Source: Rhynchosporium graminicola
Taxonomy: Eukaryota; Ascomycota; Leotiomycetes; Helotiales; Ploettnerulaceae
Assembly (NCBI GenBank): GCA_900074885.1
Contig: FJUW01000014.1
Coordinates: 786,095 to 850,094, forward strand
Direction: 5' to 3'
DNA: 64,000 bases
A program made the translations under genes and the position numbers. The notes below the pieces were generated by a model that made no database searches, was not told the origin of the DNA, and saw only the letters and a program-made list of their open reading frames with translations. Shown one piece after another: positions 24,594 through 35,680 of this stretch. Each line of letters starts with the position of its first letter. Positions within the stretch are counted from its first letter, which is position 1.

Positions 24594-25690
24594 ATGATCT
24601 CAACAAGAAATTCACTCTGCTTTCTCGGATTACGATCTGTTTCTTCGCTACGATGTCTCACTTCCACAATATCACGTCCCAAGCATTTTTCACACAACAC
24701 ACCACGCCTCTCAACCATCCCCAATCTGAAGCTTAAAATTCCAAGCAAAATCGCCGCCTGGCTCATGAATGCCAAATCGACATCCTTCGTGATCAAATTC
24801 GCTCCTCTGGCCACACCCGGCCCCAACCAAATCCCAATCAAGAACCACGCTCTCGCCATAAACCCAGTTGACGTCAAACTCCAAGCTTTCCCCATCTAAC
24901 CTCTCGGAATCCCACGATCTAAGGTCAAGACGTTTCTGGAGTCGCGATCTCCACTGGACCTAATGTGACTCGCTTCTCCCCAGGCGATCGCGTCCTCGAC
25001 TTTGCGAATGGCTTTGCAAGCGGTAACGACTTCGAAGAAGGGTTCCAAGAGAACACTATCCTGCATAACCATCTTACGTTCTCCATCTCCGACACTCTAG
25101 AATTTGAGAAGGCAGTCGTCCTTCCCCTCGCTATCGCAACTGTAGCAGCTGGGCTATTCCACTCGGCTATCCTAAATCTAGGAATATCTACTATCTTAGC
25201 CAAAAAGATGAAGGGAAGACCATCCTTGTATGGTGAGGAGCAGGTAGAGTAAATATTCACCTGATCTAACTCGCTGTTATAGCAGGATATCAAATTATCG
25301 CGACTTACTCGCCCAAAACATTACCTACGTATAAAAACTCGGCGTAGCGTAAGTCTTCTCCTATACCTCTCCCTCTATTAGTACTGATCTCGTCACTTTA
25401 GCTGCTGCTCACTTAAGCACAACATATGCTAGCGTCTATAATACTATAGAAGGAGCAGCGTAGGCTCCTTGTATTACGTTCGCAAAAATAACAGGGACGT
25501 GAGTTATCGCTACCCTGACACCTAGCCTCCCGGACGAGAACGATAATATGGATGTTAGGAAGGTACGTACCGTCTATTCTAGAGGCGGCGATATCAAAGG
25601 CTGTGTTTGGGGATTTTCTTTCTTCCTAAGGCTTTGAGGAAGGGAGGGTATAAGACGGCACCTGAGAGTGTGGTTATGGAGAGGGGGCTG
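24594..25690 (+). pseudogene. Relic of a zinc-type alcohol dehydrogenase/enoyl reductase
   Basis: A broken medium-chain dehydrogenase (GroES-like plus Rossmann). The first open block (24594-24896) begins with a basic, Ser-rich stretch resembling a mitochondrial presequence and runs into IAAWLMNAKS and ALAINPVDVKLQ, the usual N-terminal block. After a stop at 24897 and a frame change, GQDVSGVAISTGPNVTRFSPGDRV follows (the family's GHDVAG...VGDRV block), then a block ending near 25252. A third piece from about 25290 reads as GYQIIATYSPKTLP, the Rossmann strand-turn region, followed by stops. The nucleotide-binding GxGxxG segment is missing or disrupted. Members of this family include enoyl reductases and quinone-type oxidoreductases. 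The copy is inactive in this assembly. Confidence 0.68.
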
Positions 25691-26400
25691 AAGTGTGTGC
25701 AGGAGGTATGGATTTATTAGGGAAGGGTGTTGTGGTGCTTTGATTATTGGTGTTTGTGAGCATCGTTGTTCTTGGAGATTTGAGCGATGGGTGGAGGATG
25801 ATTCGTTTTTGAAAATGCTGGATAGTTTATGGTGCGTAATTGCTTGTCGTACTCCTCCTGCTTGGGCTTAGCGGGAAATATTCATTCCTTACCGCTCTCA
25901 GTCAGCAAGTAGATATGATCAGATCACTCCTCTCTTTAGCGTCAAATATCTTTCTGATCTTGATATGATTAGTCAATCAAAACTCCATTGTGCACTATCC
26001 ATTACGCTGCTGCCGGGATTGACTCTAGCCGAAACTATTCTAAGCTAAAATAACTATGCACTAAAGGACTATCAACGAAGCCAGACAGACACATGATTAA
26101 TATATGACGACAATTAAATCATATTATATAATACAACTATCATACCAGAGTCTACGATTACTGATTATACTGACCTGGGGACTTGCTAGGCTCTCTGCAA
26201 AGTCAACCGTATCAGCAGCTGCCCAACAGATACATCGATAAACAGGTCTGCCGGTTATTGAATTGTGGAACAGGCATTCTTATGCATTAGTCACTTCATT
26301 TCTCCCCCGCATCCCCTTCAACGTAGGAAAGTACTCATTGCACAACTTAAACCTCTGCATTCACGTCTCCTCTCTCCTCTCTCCTCATCAAATTACAAGT
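25691..26400. other. No supported gene
   Basis: AT-rich, with no open frame of interest until the 3' end of the next minus-strand gene. Probably decayed sequence continuing from the dehydrogenase relic. Confidence 0.45.
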
Positions 26401-27562
26401 CTACAAACCCCAAACCAGCCCGAAAGCAACCACCCCAAACACCACACTCCCAACTACCTTCTCCTTCAACCTCCCATTGCCCATCGACATCGCATCACTC
26501 CTCTGCACGATCTCTGGGCTTCGCTTACCCTTCAACTTCAACTTCCGGCCCTCAGTACCTCCGGCGGGGGTTTTCCCATCTTGTTTCTCGTCTGCGTTCT
26601 CATTGTCGTTACCATTGGCATTATCAACGTCCGGGGCGCTCTTCGCGCCTGCTTCTATTAGATGAGAAGATGGATTAGTTTACTTATCAATCCTCTATGG
26701 AGCAGAATCATGAGCCACAGGTTTATACGAAAAGTGCGGAGAGAGAAGAGTGATAGATGAACTAACTTTCTTCTTCCTTGGCTTTCAGAGCTTCCTCGTT
26801 GGCTTTGGCTTGGTCTTCTGCGTTTTGCTCGTGCGCATTATCTTCGTTAGTCTTGGCTGCCTCGTTGACATTTGCGGTTTGGTTTTTGTCGTTTTTTCAT
26901 TTTTGTTGTTGTTGTTGTTGTTATCAAGACCAGAGATGAAGAGGTTTTGGAGATCGGTTACTGTTTTGTATCATCAGTATCAAAAACTGTGCTTTGAAAT
27001 TCCCGTTATGACGAAAAACGATGTTAGAGGAGAACAACACTCTCAGTCCGGGCGCATTAGCCTCAAATCAAAGGAGATAGATTCTCACTATCAAAAAGTG
27101 AAGTGTTTCTCGAACGTGAGAAACAGAATAGGGACGGCAAAAAAAGGGTCGAAGAAGGAGCCCGGAAAACCTCAAAACACCAAGCAGCGAAGCCACAGAA
27201 GAGTACGTACATTGCGCCAAACAGCCATTACAGCCCCCCAGATTCAGATCCAAAGCCTTGATATTCAAACCCGAGCTAAAGGCCTGCGCGAGCGTATTAT
27301 CGCACCCGCTTCCGCTGCACATGGATGCGAATTGGACGAGCCTATATAACATCACAACACACTACGCGTTAGAAAATCAAACTCGTTTAAGGCGAAAGAT
27401 CGAGAATGAGGATAATGAGAACGAGGAGGGAGGTAGGGTAGCTTACTCGGGACTCAAAGCGATAACATTATTCCCCTGTCCTAGATTTAGGATTTGAAAA
27501 TTGTTGAGTTGGTGAAGACTTGCGGAGAGGGCGAGGAGTTCGAGGGCGAGTTGGGAGGACAT
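26401..27562 (-). CDS. Hypothetical four-exon protein with acidic repeat-rich middle; one-base break
   Basis: Family not recognised. Exons are 27562-27447, 27341-27211, 26960-26767 and 26654-26401, with introns of 105, 250 and 112 bp (GTAAGC, GTACGT and GTTAGT donors). Phases match throughout except one place. The N-terminus is MSSQLALELLALSASLHQLN, then a Cys-containing block (MCSGSGCDNTLAQAF and GGCNGCLAQ), then LTDLQNLFISGLD and an Asn run encoded by AAC repeats. Beyond a run of six A (T6 on the plus strand, 26892-26897) the coding frame shifts by one base; one extra A would restore a 231-residue protein. The rest is Asn/Glu/Ala-rich and acidic, then a basic patch (RKLKLKGKR) and a hydrophobic end, VVGSVVFGVVAFGLVWGL, possibly a membrane anchor. 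There is no classical signal peptide. The break may be an assembly error or a true mutation. Confidence 0.6.
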
Positions 27563-28197
27563 TGTTTTTTTTTGTCTGGCTGGCTGGCTGAGCTATGCTT
27601 GTGAGGGCTTTTAGTAGGTGATGGATGGATGGATGTGGATGGCTACTTTCCAGAAGTAGGGAGGTATTAAGAATGGATAATTATTTGATTGAATCGGTGG
27701 AAAGAAGGATAGTAGATTGGAAGGAGGGGGGAAAGAGACAGTGTGAAAAGGTAAAGAGCCAGCTTTGTCAAGAAAGAGAGAAAACAAGAAAGAAAGAATA
27801 CAAGAGAAAGAGAAGAGAAGGAAAGCAGGAGGTCAGATGAGATGAGATAAACATCCGACTGATAATTTTTCCATGCTATGTCAATACATTACCCATCCGA
27901 TGTATCATCCACATCCATAACAAAGGACAGTTTGAGATACCACCTCATACGTGTAATATGAAGCCTCGTCTCCAAGCTTACATGGCATACATGAGAATTC
28001 GAAGCTCGGTCGATATGAGAGGCACAAGCTGCGTTATACATATATAAATCGCCTTGGCGCGCGCGCGATACATTCTCGATTTTCCCTTTTCTCTTCCTTT
28101 GCTACTTGGGATGGCATGTCTACCTGTCTAAGTGTTTGAGAAGCAAGCTTAGGAGTTGGTTAGATGAGGTGTGATGTATCAAATACGCACTCCTGGG
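27563..28197. other. Promoter side of the preceding gene
   Basis: No supported coding sequence. Purine-rich at about 27680-27845, then ordinary sequence leading to the CCCTTT array. It should contain the promoter and leader of the minus-strand gene starting at 27562. Confidence 0.5.
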
Positions 28198-28276
28198 CCT
28201 TTCCCTTTCCCTTTCCCTTTCCCTTTCCCTTTCCCTTTCCCTTTCCCTTTCCCTTTCCCTTTCCCTTTCCCTTTCC
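28198..28276. repeat. (CCCTTT)n array
   Basis: About 13 nearly perfect tandem copies of a 6-bp pyrimidine unit over 79 bp. It is strand-asymmetric, with all purines on the minus strand. It is not the fungal telomere unit. Confidence 0.92.
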
Positions 28277-28516
28277 TTATTCTTCCCCAAACCTCAAACC
28301 CCAAATACCTAATAAACAACCAACCCCTCCCCTCCATCAGTCAAAGAAAAAGCCAAATCCACAACTCGACACATATAGACACCATAACAAGAAGCTGAAA
28401 AGAACGCACCGATACCCCTAATTACACATCATAAACATCAATCCTGCACAATGCAGCAGACACGTCCGCACCACCATGCCTCCTAACAACCAACAAAACT
28501 CGCGACACCCACCCCC

Positions 28517-28652
28517 NNNNNNNNNNNNNNNNNNNNNNNNNNNNNNNNNNNNNNNNNNNNNNNNNNNNNNNNNNNNNNNNNNNNNNNNNNNNNNNNNNNN
28601 NNNNNNNNNNNNNNNNNNNNNNNNNNNNNNNNNNNNNNNNNNNNNNNNNNNN
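28517..28652. other. Assembly gap (136 N)
   Basis: A run of 136 undetermined bases flanked on the left by a C run and on the right by a G run. An ATG at 28476 starts a Pro/Asn/Gln-rich frame that runs into the gap and cannot be judged. Confidence 0.95.
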
Positions 28653-30758
28653 GGGGGGGGTTGTTGTGCCTCAATTCGCAAGCAAGGTTTCAGCTCCAGC
28701 GAATTCTTCATCTCATTGGTTTACTTGTACATGCCTTGCCGAATGAGATGAACGGAACAATTGTGCTGGGGAGATGCTTAGCCTTGTATTTTCCCTAAGC
28801 TTAATGCGACGATGCAATGCAACAAAGGCGATGAAGAATTACCATATAAGTCAGACTCAACTTTTGTTTTTCGCTGGTTCCGTTTTAGTGTTTGGACGTG
28901 CTCCCTTGCTGCTCGGTTACACTTCCTCGTCTTGTCGTCTCCAAGCACAGATCCCATTTTGGCTCCCTTGTAACCGAGATTCTTCCGGAACTATTTTTAG
29001 ATCCACATTCGCTTACATACACGTGATATGTAGTTCAGCCTCATCATTCCATAACGTCTCCTAATGTCCACAGGGGCGATTTTATATGATACGAATTTCA
29101 GTGGCATTCAATTTACTCCTATTTGCTTTGGGCCTTTTATTACTAACTTTTCTCGCGTGTTTCTTTTCTCTTTCTCCTAGTTTTTGTTCTGATTGTAGAA
29201 GGCAAAGGGCCAAGGTGCTCTGACGGCGAGTTTGATTCCTATGCTATTCATGCACATGTGACATTACTTCGGGAAGGGGCTTATATCTCAGCGGCTAGTT
29301 GGATAACTATGGCGGGTGATTAGGATGACTAGTTCGCCGGTTGATGATCATGAGATTCATGCAGCTGCGAGATTGCCTTACAAAGGGGTCACACTGAGGT
29401 TCAGGACGGGGATCATGCATGCCATGTAAGGAACAATCGTATCAGCGGGACTGGGAGATCGCCGGTAGCAGGCCTGCTGATAATGATATTACGTAGTAGT
29501 GATGCCGTGTCAGGGAGGAGTCGCACCAGTGTCCAGTGGCAATGGTAGTTTTCGCTTCCAATGTTTGGATACAGGAAGTTATATCAGCTTGCTATTGGTG
29601 GCCTTTTCGGCCCAAAATGACTTACTAAGCCAAAAGCAACCACAGAGATATGCGAGCCAGATAGGTCCTGGCGCAATTGTCTATAGACATGGCTACGAAA
29701 CGGGGCACCTCGCCATTGATGGAGTGACATCATTCCGTGAGAAGGAAGTTTTCAGAGTCTGAGGAGAAAAGCTTTGCGACCTGCACTATAGACTCTAGAT
29801 ATAGTGTTATCACCGGGGCTCAGTAAGGAACTGAATATTGTCCCAGATTGGATATCAAATCACGCCTTCCCTTTGTCAATGGGATGAGCGGTAGATATTA
29901 TACAGCACCAGATGACTCGCTGATACACTGACAACGGAATCAGTGCTCTCTTCGAGCACTACTAGACCACCACACTTATTTGCATGTTGAGAACCAGCAA
30001 GCGACGATAGTTCCAGATACCAACGTTCACGACCATGTGGAGCACAAGACTGCATACAGAACCTGATTTCATAGACACAAAGGGATTGTAGGCTAGCTGT
30101 GGAGAGGTTTCTTCTCATACAAGTAGAATAGTAATTTATATAATAGAAAGCAATTCTTTTCAAACTATTTTTAATAATTGACGTACCCCATTACATGCCA
30201 CCCGCCTTCAGGACAAATTAAATACCCCACAACAAAACAGGCATAGAAAGTCCCGTAGGCAGCCTGGACCCAAAGCAGAAGGCGGGAACCCAGCCCAGCC
30301 TTTTGTTCCCTCACAATCTGTGTAATCGAATGTACGCAACGACACAATTCGTCAGATTTCTCATTGGGAGGCTGTCGTGCATTGGTTGGCTAAGCGAGGA
30401 AATCAGCAGAGCCTTGTCGGGAATAAGAATGTGGCTGCACAAAAATCGTTTAAAACACCTCTCACTCGAACGTCTGAACTGAGAATCTATTGTCATCTTG
30501 CCTTCTTTTCGCGGCAATATATTTTCTGCGTACGTGACGCCATCCTCAAAGCGATTCTTGTGAGGCGGTCTAGCTCTCCTTTGAGCCTTCCTTCTCGTGC
30601 TGTCTGGTTGGAGCTGATATTCAAGCTTCGAGAACCTCAATTCCTTCATCTGAAACTCTTTCGAAAGAGTATGGATTACATATATATCGGGATAGGTTGA
30701 ACGTTTTGCTGAGTTTTTGCATCAAGAGACCTTCCCGCTCACCGAGTCATCAATCATC
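28653..30758. other. No supported gene
   Basis: About 2.1 kb with only short frames on both strands. I see no domain, repeat or RNA gene. Confidence 0.45.
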
Positions 30759-32749
30759 ATGCCGCCTTATCAATATTCGCCATTAGAGGACGATGCTACC
30801 AGCATCAGGCTTGCGACCTTATTGCCAACCTCCACCTCGTATAGAAATAAGATCAGGATTCTCCTGGATTGCGTCCGCATGGGAGAAGATTTCTATATCT
30901 CAATACGAAGCCGTTTCGTACGCTTAGGGCAGCAACGAAAATCCTGTAGAAATCTATGTTAGTACCACTGGAGATCAAGTCATATCCGTAACGGAACATC
31001 TTGCAGTCGCATTAAGACATCTTCGATATAAGACAACCGAACGTCTAATCTGGGCTAATGCTATCTGCATTAATCAACAAAATCTTAAAGAACGCAGTCG
31101 ATAAGTTTTAAGGATAGCCGAGATCTATCAAGGATCAAAGGGCTCAATAGTCTGGCTTGGGCCTGGATCTACTGAAACCAGAAAGGGAATGGAAATAATA
31201 AGGCAACTGGCTTCCAAGGTAAAGGTAGATTGGATTCAGGGGACGATAAAGCTATCCGTACAGGCAATTCAATCCGGCGATCTATCTTAAGCAGATAAAG
31301 AGATTAACTTTGAATATTCTCGAAACGATATTAACGCTTTGTATACTATCCTCTCCCGTCTGTGGTTCGAGTGGTTATAGATACGTCAAGAAATTTGGCT
31401 GACGAGTAAATCTGCTGCCGTCTATTGTAGTACGGATACTTTACCCTGGAAAGATTTTCGAGTCGCGGTCTTTTGTTTGCACGACCAAGCTTTAGCAATA
31501 GTTAAAGAGGATCTCAGATATATAAGGAACCGTCTTAATTTTATCGCCGAGCTATGTAATAATTCTGGCTTCATTCCCATCTCCACCCTCCTGATCAACG
31601 GACAACAGGCCAGGTGTTCGGATCCGCGTAATCGAGTGTTTTCAATCCTAGCCATAATCCACGAGTCTAAAAGAATTATCAATCTTTAACCTAACTACAC
31701 AAAATCCACCGCTAAGGTTTACGAAAACTTTGTCTTGAGTTATATAGGGCAGATCGGGTACTTACATCTCTTAAAAGCATATAATCTTAACAGAAAGCAA
31801 GCTGTAACGCCGACATGGGTTCCTAATTAAAATGCCCCTTCGCAAATTGTCGCTTTTCGGGATTTCGGTCAACGTGCTAGTGGATCATCCGAATACAGGG
31901 CAACCTACCTGGGAAGTGGGGTTTTGGAGGTTGGAGGAGCTATTGTTGCAACAGTGAAAAAGGCCAACTCCGTAAAACTAAGGGAAAGTACATTGAAAAA
32001 TGCAATCTCCCGCATCCGGAAATTTGCACCTGCTAACCTGGCAGCGGCGTATCCCACGGGATATACCGTCTTCGATAGGTACATGAGGGCTATCTACCCA
32101 GGCGTGTTTTCCACAGACTTCGTTCCGCCCCAACGAAGCACTACCAGAAATAGGATTGTGCAGAAGTCTTCTGGGGAGATTGTTAGAGGATTCCAGTTTT
32201 ATAGACGAGTCTAAACATAGCAACTTGGAATACAGAGAGCTGTATTTTATCGCTGCAATAAGTGTGCACCTCCGTGACTTCTCCTTTCTCATAACCCAGG
32301 AGGGATATCTCGGATATGGATCGCCAGCAGCAAAAGCAGGCGATAAAATCTGCTTACTCCTTGGTTTTAATAAGCTTATAATCTTGCGTTCTATAGGAGA
32401 TAACAAGTGTAAGGTGGTTGGACTCGCTATTGTCAATAGATTAATAAATTGTAAAGGTCTGCTTGGGAATTTCCCAGCAATTTTCAAGCCGGTATTACGT
32501 CGTCACACTAAGCGTAAGGAAAATTTTCATGTTTATGTCAATCAAGAAACTAGGGAGTTCTAGACTAAGGATCCGCGGAAGCCATCCCTTTCATCAGGTT
32601 GGAAGAAGAGTAAACATGTGGACGATAAGTAGTGGGATCTCTATAAAAACACAGATACAGGGGAAAGCGCAGGAGATAGAGATCCTAGATTAAGATTTGA
32701 GAGTCTGGTGGATGCCGGGTGCAAGATAGAAAAGTTTCTCTTAATATAA
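30759..32749 (+). pseudogene. RIP-damaged heterokaryon-incompatibility (HET) domain gene
   Basis: Relic of a HET-domain protein, the family behind allorecognition and regulated cell death in fungi. The start reads MPPYQYSPLEDD and IRLATLLPTS. After a frame change near 30870 come the diagnostic blocks QYEAVSYA-stop-GS (a Trp codon turned to TAG), ALRHLRY, ANAICINQQN and IVWLGPGS. A middle part follows, with RCSDPRNRVFSILAI matching the usual D-x-R-D-x-V-F/Y-A-L-L block. The C-terminus has TQEGYLGYGSPAAKAGDKIC and the typical end FHVYVNQETREF. At least six in-frame stops interrupt it (for example near 31101, 31288, 31377, 31687 and 32561). Most are explained by CAA to TAA or TGG to TAG changes, as RIP produces. 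No intact product is possible. Confidence 0.83.
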
Positions 32750-34793
32750 TTCTCCATCCTAGGCAAGCTGTGAGATTCTAAATATAGAAGACATAGTTGA
32801 AAAGGTATTAAAGATATAAATACAATCTTTAACAAGGTCAAGAAATGTGGGAATGCAAAAGAATAATATTATTCTAGGCGTAATACTAAAGTCCTGGGCA
32901 TTTTAAAGGAGAAAGCGGATTTTAAGCGAGACCAGCTCTCTCCGCTCCTTAAACTATACCACAGGGCTCACAAGACCCAATTAAACTTTGGTTCAAAATG
33001 CGGAGAGTTTGTCTTGATTTCTCCATATGATATATACCTACTTCCTGAGCTAAAATCCGAAGAGCGTCATCCCAGGTGTAAAGCTTTTCAAACGGTTGGT
33101 GACAAGTAAGGAGACTTCCCAGGTTTACAAAATCCAATCTCTCAATAAAACCACTCTTGTTCAATATTACAGAAAAGAACAAGAAATTACCAACTCCTTA
33201 GCTCTGCGAAAAAATACTTACGTGCTCAACCACCACCAACACAACAAAATAGCAATAAACATAACACAAATCGTTCTCGAACCAATAGCCGATAACATCT
33301 CAAACATAGCCACCGAAACTTCCCCCGAGGTAAAGAATATTCCAAAGAGCGTATTAATAGGGATATGGGGCACCGTGTTTGCATCCGTATTCATTGTGAC
33401 GCGGATCTATAGATGCGTCGAAGCCAACAGAGACAACGACTTCGACCAACCAGCACTACCTACTGCTGAGACGCTAGAAACTCCTGGTTACAGAACAGCA
33501 ACATCGGATTCCAAATCGAGAAGAAGAAATTAATATCAAGAAAATAGAACATTCACAGGGTCTCTCAGATTGTGCGGATACACAATAAAATATACAGGTA
33601 CTTATTGAACTAGAGGTGTATTGCCATTGTACAATTCTAATTCTGGTCGGGTTGCGACTGGGCAGGAAGTGAATGATCTTGGGATGGATGTTTTGGAACC
33701 TCCTCCTCCCTATATGCCTAAAGAGAGAGATAATTAGTTGCGCTGGGGAATAGGTTGGGGTTACTGTTCTGGAGAAATGTGTGAGAGAGTGAGGCTGAAT
33801 TTACAGGTTAATGGGGACTAGCTAGATAGGCATTTTGAATTTTGACTAGTTGCAGTAGGTTGGACTTGGAGGATAGAGCTATGTGGGTAGTCGAACGCAA
33901 CAGGAAGGGAACGTTCTTAATACATGTAGCATCATGGTCCCCTTCGGCACGGGGGATATGGGTTCCAGGGTGGATGCGATTTGTTCAGTAACTCGGGCTT
34001 AACCAGGTGACATCGGCGCTGGAGAAGCGACGGCTTTGGCCTGAGTGTCTTGGAATGTGCGTCGTTTAGATGGCTGCAAACCGTTACAGGCCGCAATATG
34101 CGTTGGACGAGAAGAGAATTCGGTGATGAGCAAGAGGATACCTTTTGAGAAATAGTTTCCACCATTTAAGTGAAACACGTCTGGTGTCAACATTTGATTG
34201 CCACCAAGTTGCTACCAGCGGCAACTTGCGTACACTTGAAGACTTGCGAGGCTGCCACCGAGACTACGCGTCACCGTGTATATAATAAACCCCATCTTCC
34301 CTCGGAATTAGGTATTAGGAGAATCAGATCACTCAGTCCCCTTGCGCCTACCGCCTACTAGCAATTTGACATCTAGTGTCTATTTCTCTTACTCCCTGTC
34401 ATTTCCAACTACTATGATGGACACTTGGTTTATCCGGATGCTGCAAAGAAGTACTTTTCGGACCCAGAGTAGATAGCTTCATGATTCAGTGGACATTGAG
34501 ACTTTCCAAGTATTGTCTGGATTCCAAGATTCCCTATGTATGGAAAGAGACAGCAAGAAAATGCGATCCCCTTAATGCACGAATTATCCTCCGCAAAAGC
34601 GAGCCAGTCGGTACCTTCGCCCTGCTATTGTGAAGACTAGCTTCGGGATGTACAACATCCCAAGTGTGCTTTTGTACCAGTGGACAATCTAGGACGAGTG
34701 GGTGCGGTGGGAGTATAGCGTACATCTTGTGCGTCATAGGGGCAAGCTAGATAGAACACATTCTAAAGTGTCATGCAGGGAGCCCGTCAGAAC
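32750..34793. other. No supported gene
   Basis: An open frame at 33096-33533 (+) starts with a non-ATG codon and contains one hydrophobic segment (VLIGIWGTVFASVFIVT). It may be the remains of a small membrane-protein exon but is not supported as a gene. The rest holds nothing recognised. Confidence 0.4.
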
Positions 34794-35288
34794 CTAGCTG
34801 CTTGAAATAACCACAGCGCGAGTGAGCTCTGGCTCATTGACAGGTCGCGTTCCCCCTTCGCTCTCAGCCCAGAGATGCTGTGCTTCGACACATCGTGAGA
34901 AGTGAGACAAGAAGCCCCGTGTAGAAAAAGTCCGGTCTCGATCAACCGAATCACCGTGGAGAAGTTCTAGACGAACTTGGCAGCCTCTGCAGCTGACACC
35001 ACGCTCGAGTTTGGCATTCTCTAAACTGTAGCACGGATATGCCGTAGCTGCCATAAAGCGTTGGTCTGATTGCTCTCTCTGGCTTCTCAAATTTCGAGCC
35101 GCGTCTTCTTTAATGACCCTAGTGGCAAGAAGCATTTGTGTGGCATTCTCCTCAAATATTAGATACTTTGGCCGTCTCGCTGGTGCTTCCATCATGTTAT
35201 AGATGCCAGGCACGGTCCGCAAACTTGGTCCCGATAGGCGTTCGAGTCTATTCCACTTTTTATTAACACTATGAATTGAACTCCACAT
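34794..35288 (-). CDS. Hypothetical protein, C-terminal part next to a transposon relic
   Basis: An open frame of 164 residues with coding-like character. Its C-terminal half, SCRGCQVRLELLHGD then DRTFSTRGFLSHFSRCVEAQHLW, resembles the Cys/Trp-containing end of some fungal F-box-type proteins, but this is from pattern memory only. The apparent start codon lies exactly where a Fot1/pogo relic begins on the opposite strand. The true N-terminus may therefore have been displaced or lost by the insertion. No signal peptide or membrane helix is seen. Treat it as a possible gene fragment. Confidence 0.4.
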   Translation of the reverse strand: MWSSIHSVNKKWNRLERLSGPSLRTVPGIYNMMEAPARRPKYLIFEENATQMLLATRVIKEDAARNLRSQREQSDQRFMAATAYPCYSLENAKLERGVSCRGCQVRLELLHGDSVDRDRTFSTRGFLSHFSRCVEAQHLWAESEGGTRPVNEPELTRAVVISSS

Positions 35289-35680
35289 GGCTCAACCAAA
35301 CAGCGTCCAATTAACTCAAAAAGAGGGTCGCATTGCTCTGGCAGTGCAGGCCTTTAAACAGGGCCACATTTCAAGTGTACGCGCAGCTGCTAAGGCATAC
35401 AATGTCCCTGAATCAACACTCCGAGGACATGTCAAAGGTCTCCCTGCGCGACGCGATATAGTGCCTACTACCCGGAAACTCACGACTATAGAGGAATCAA
35501 CTCTAGTCGAGTAGGTACTGTCTATGGACTAGCGAGGGCTAGCACCTACTCAAGATGTTGTACGACAAATGGCCAAATTACTACTTCAAAAAAGATCCCA
35601 AAATCAAGCCGAAATTTCAACCGTTGGCTAGAACTAGGTATATCTAGCTTAGTTAGAGATCAAATGCGACAGTAAGTAGT
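35287..35680 (+). mobile_element. Fot1/pogo-type DNA transposon relic
   Basis: The first 75 residues form a helix-turn-helix of the type found at the N-terminus of pogo/Fot1 transposases: an AFKQGHISSVRAAAKAYNVP block then ESTLRGHVKG. A stop at 35512-35514 follows. The reading then continues in recognisable but broken form: LAPTQDVVRQMAKLLLQKRS, then V-G-stop-N-stop-V where the family has a conserved VGKNWV-like block. The two stops fit TGG to TAG and similar changes expected from RIP. The DDE catalytic domain is absent, so this is a truncated, inactive copy. Terminal repeats were not found. Confidence 0.75.

Noticed and set aside
28198..28276. Interstitial telomere interpretation of the CCCTTT array
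   Set aside because: The unit is CCCTTT/AAAGGG, not the TTAGGG/CCCTAA telomere unit.
28418..28751. Open frames spanning the N gap on both strands
   Set aside because: Most of their length is undetermined bases, so openness carries no information.
33096..33533. 145-residue plus-strand frame with one hydrophobic segment
   Set aside because: Begins at a non-ATG codon, has no recognised family, and no partner exon could be joined.
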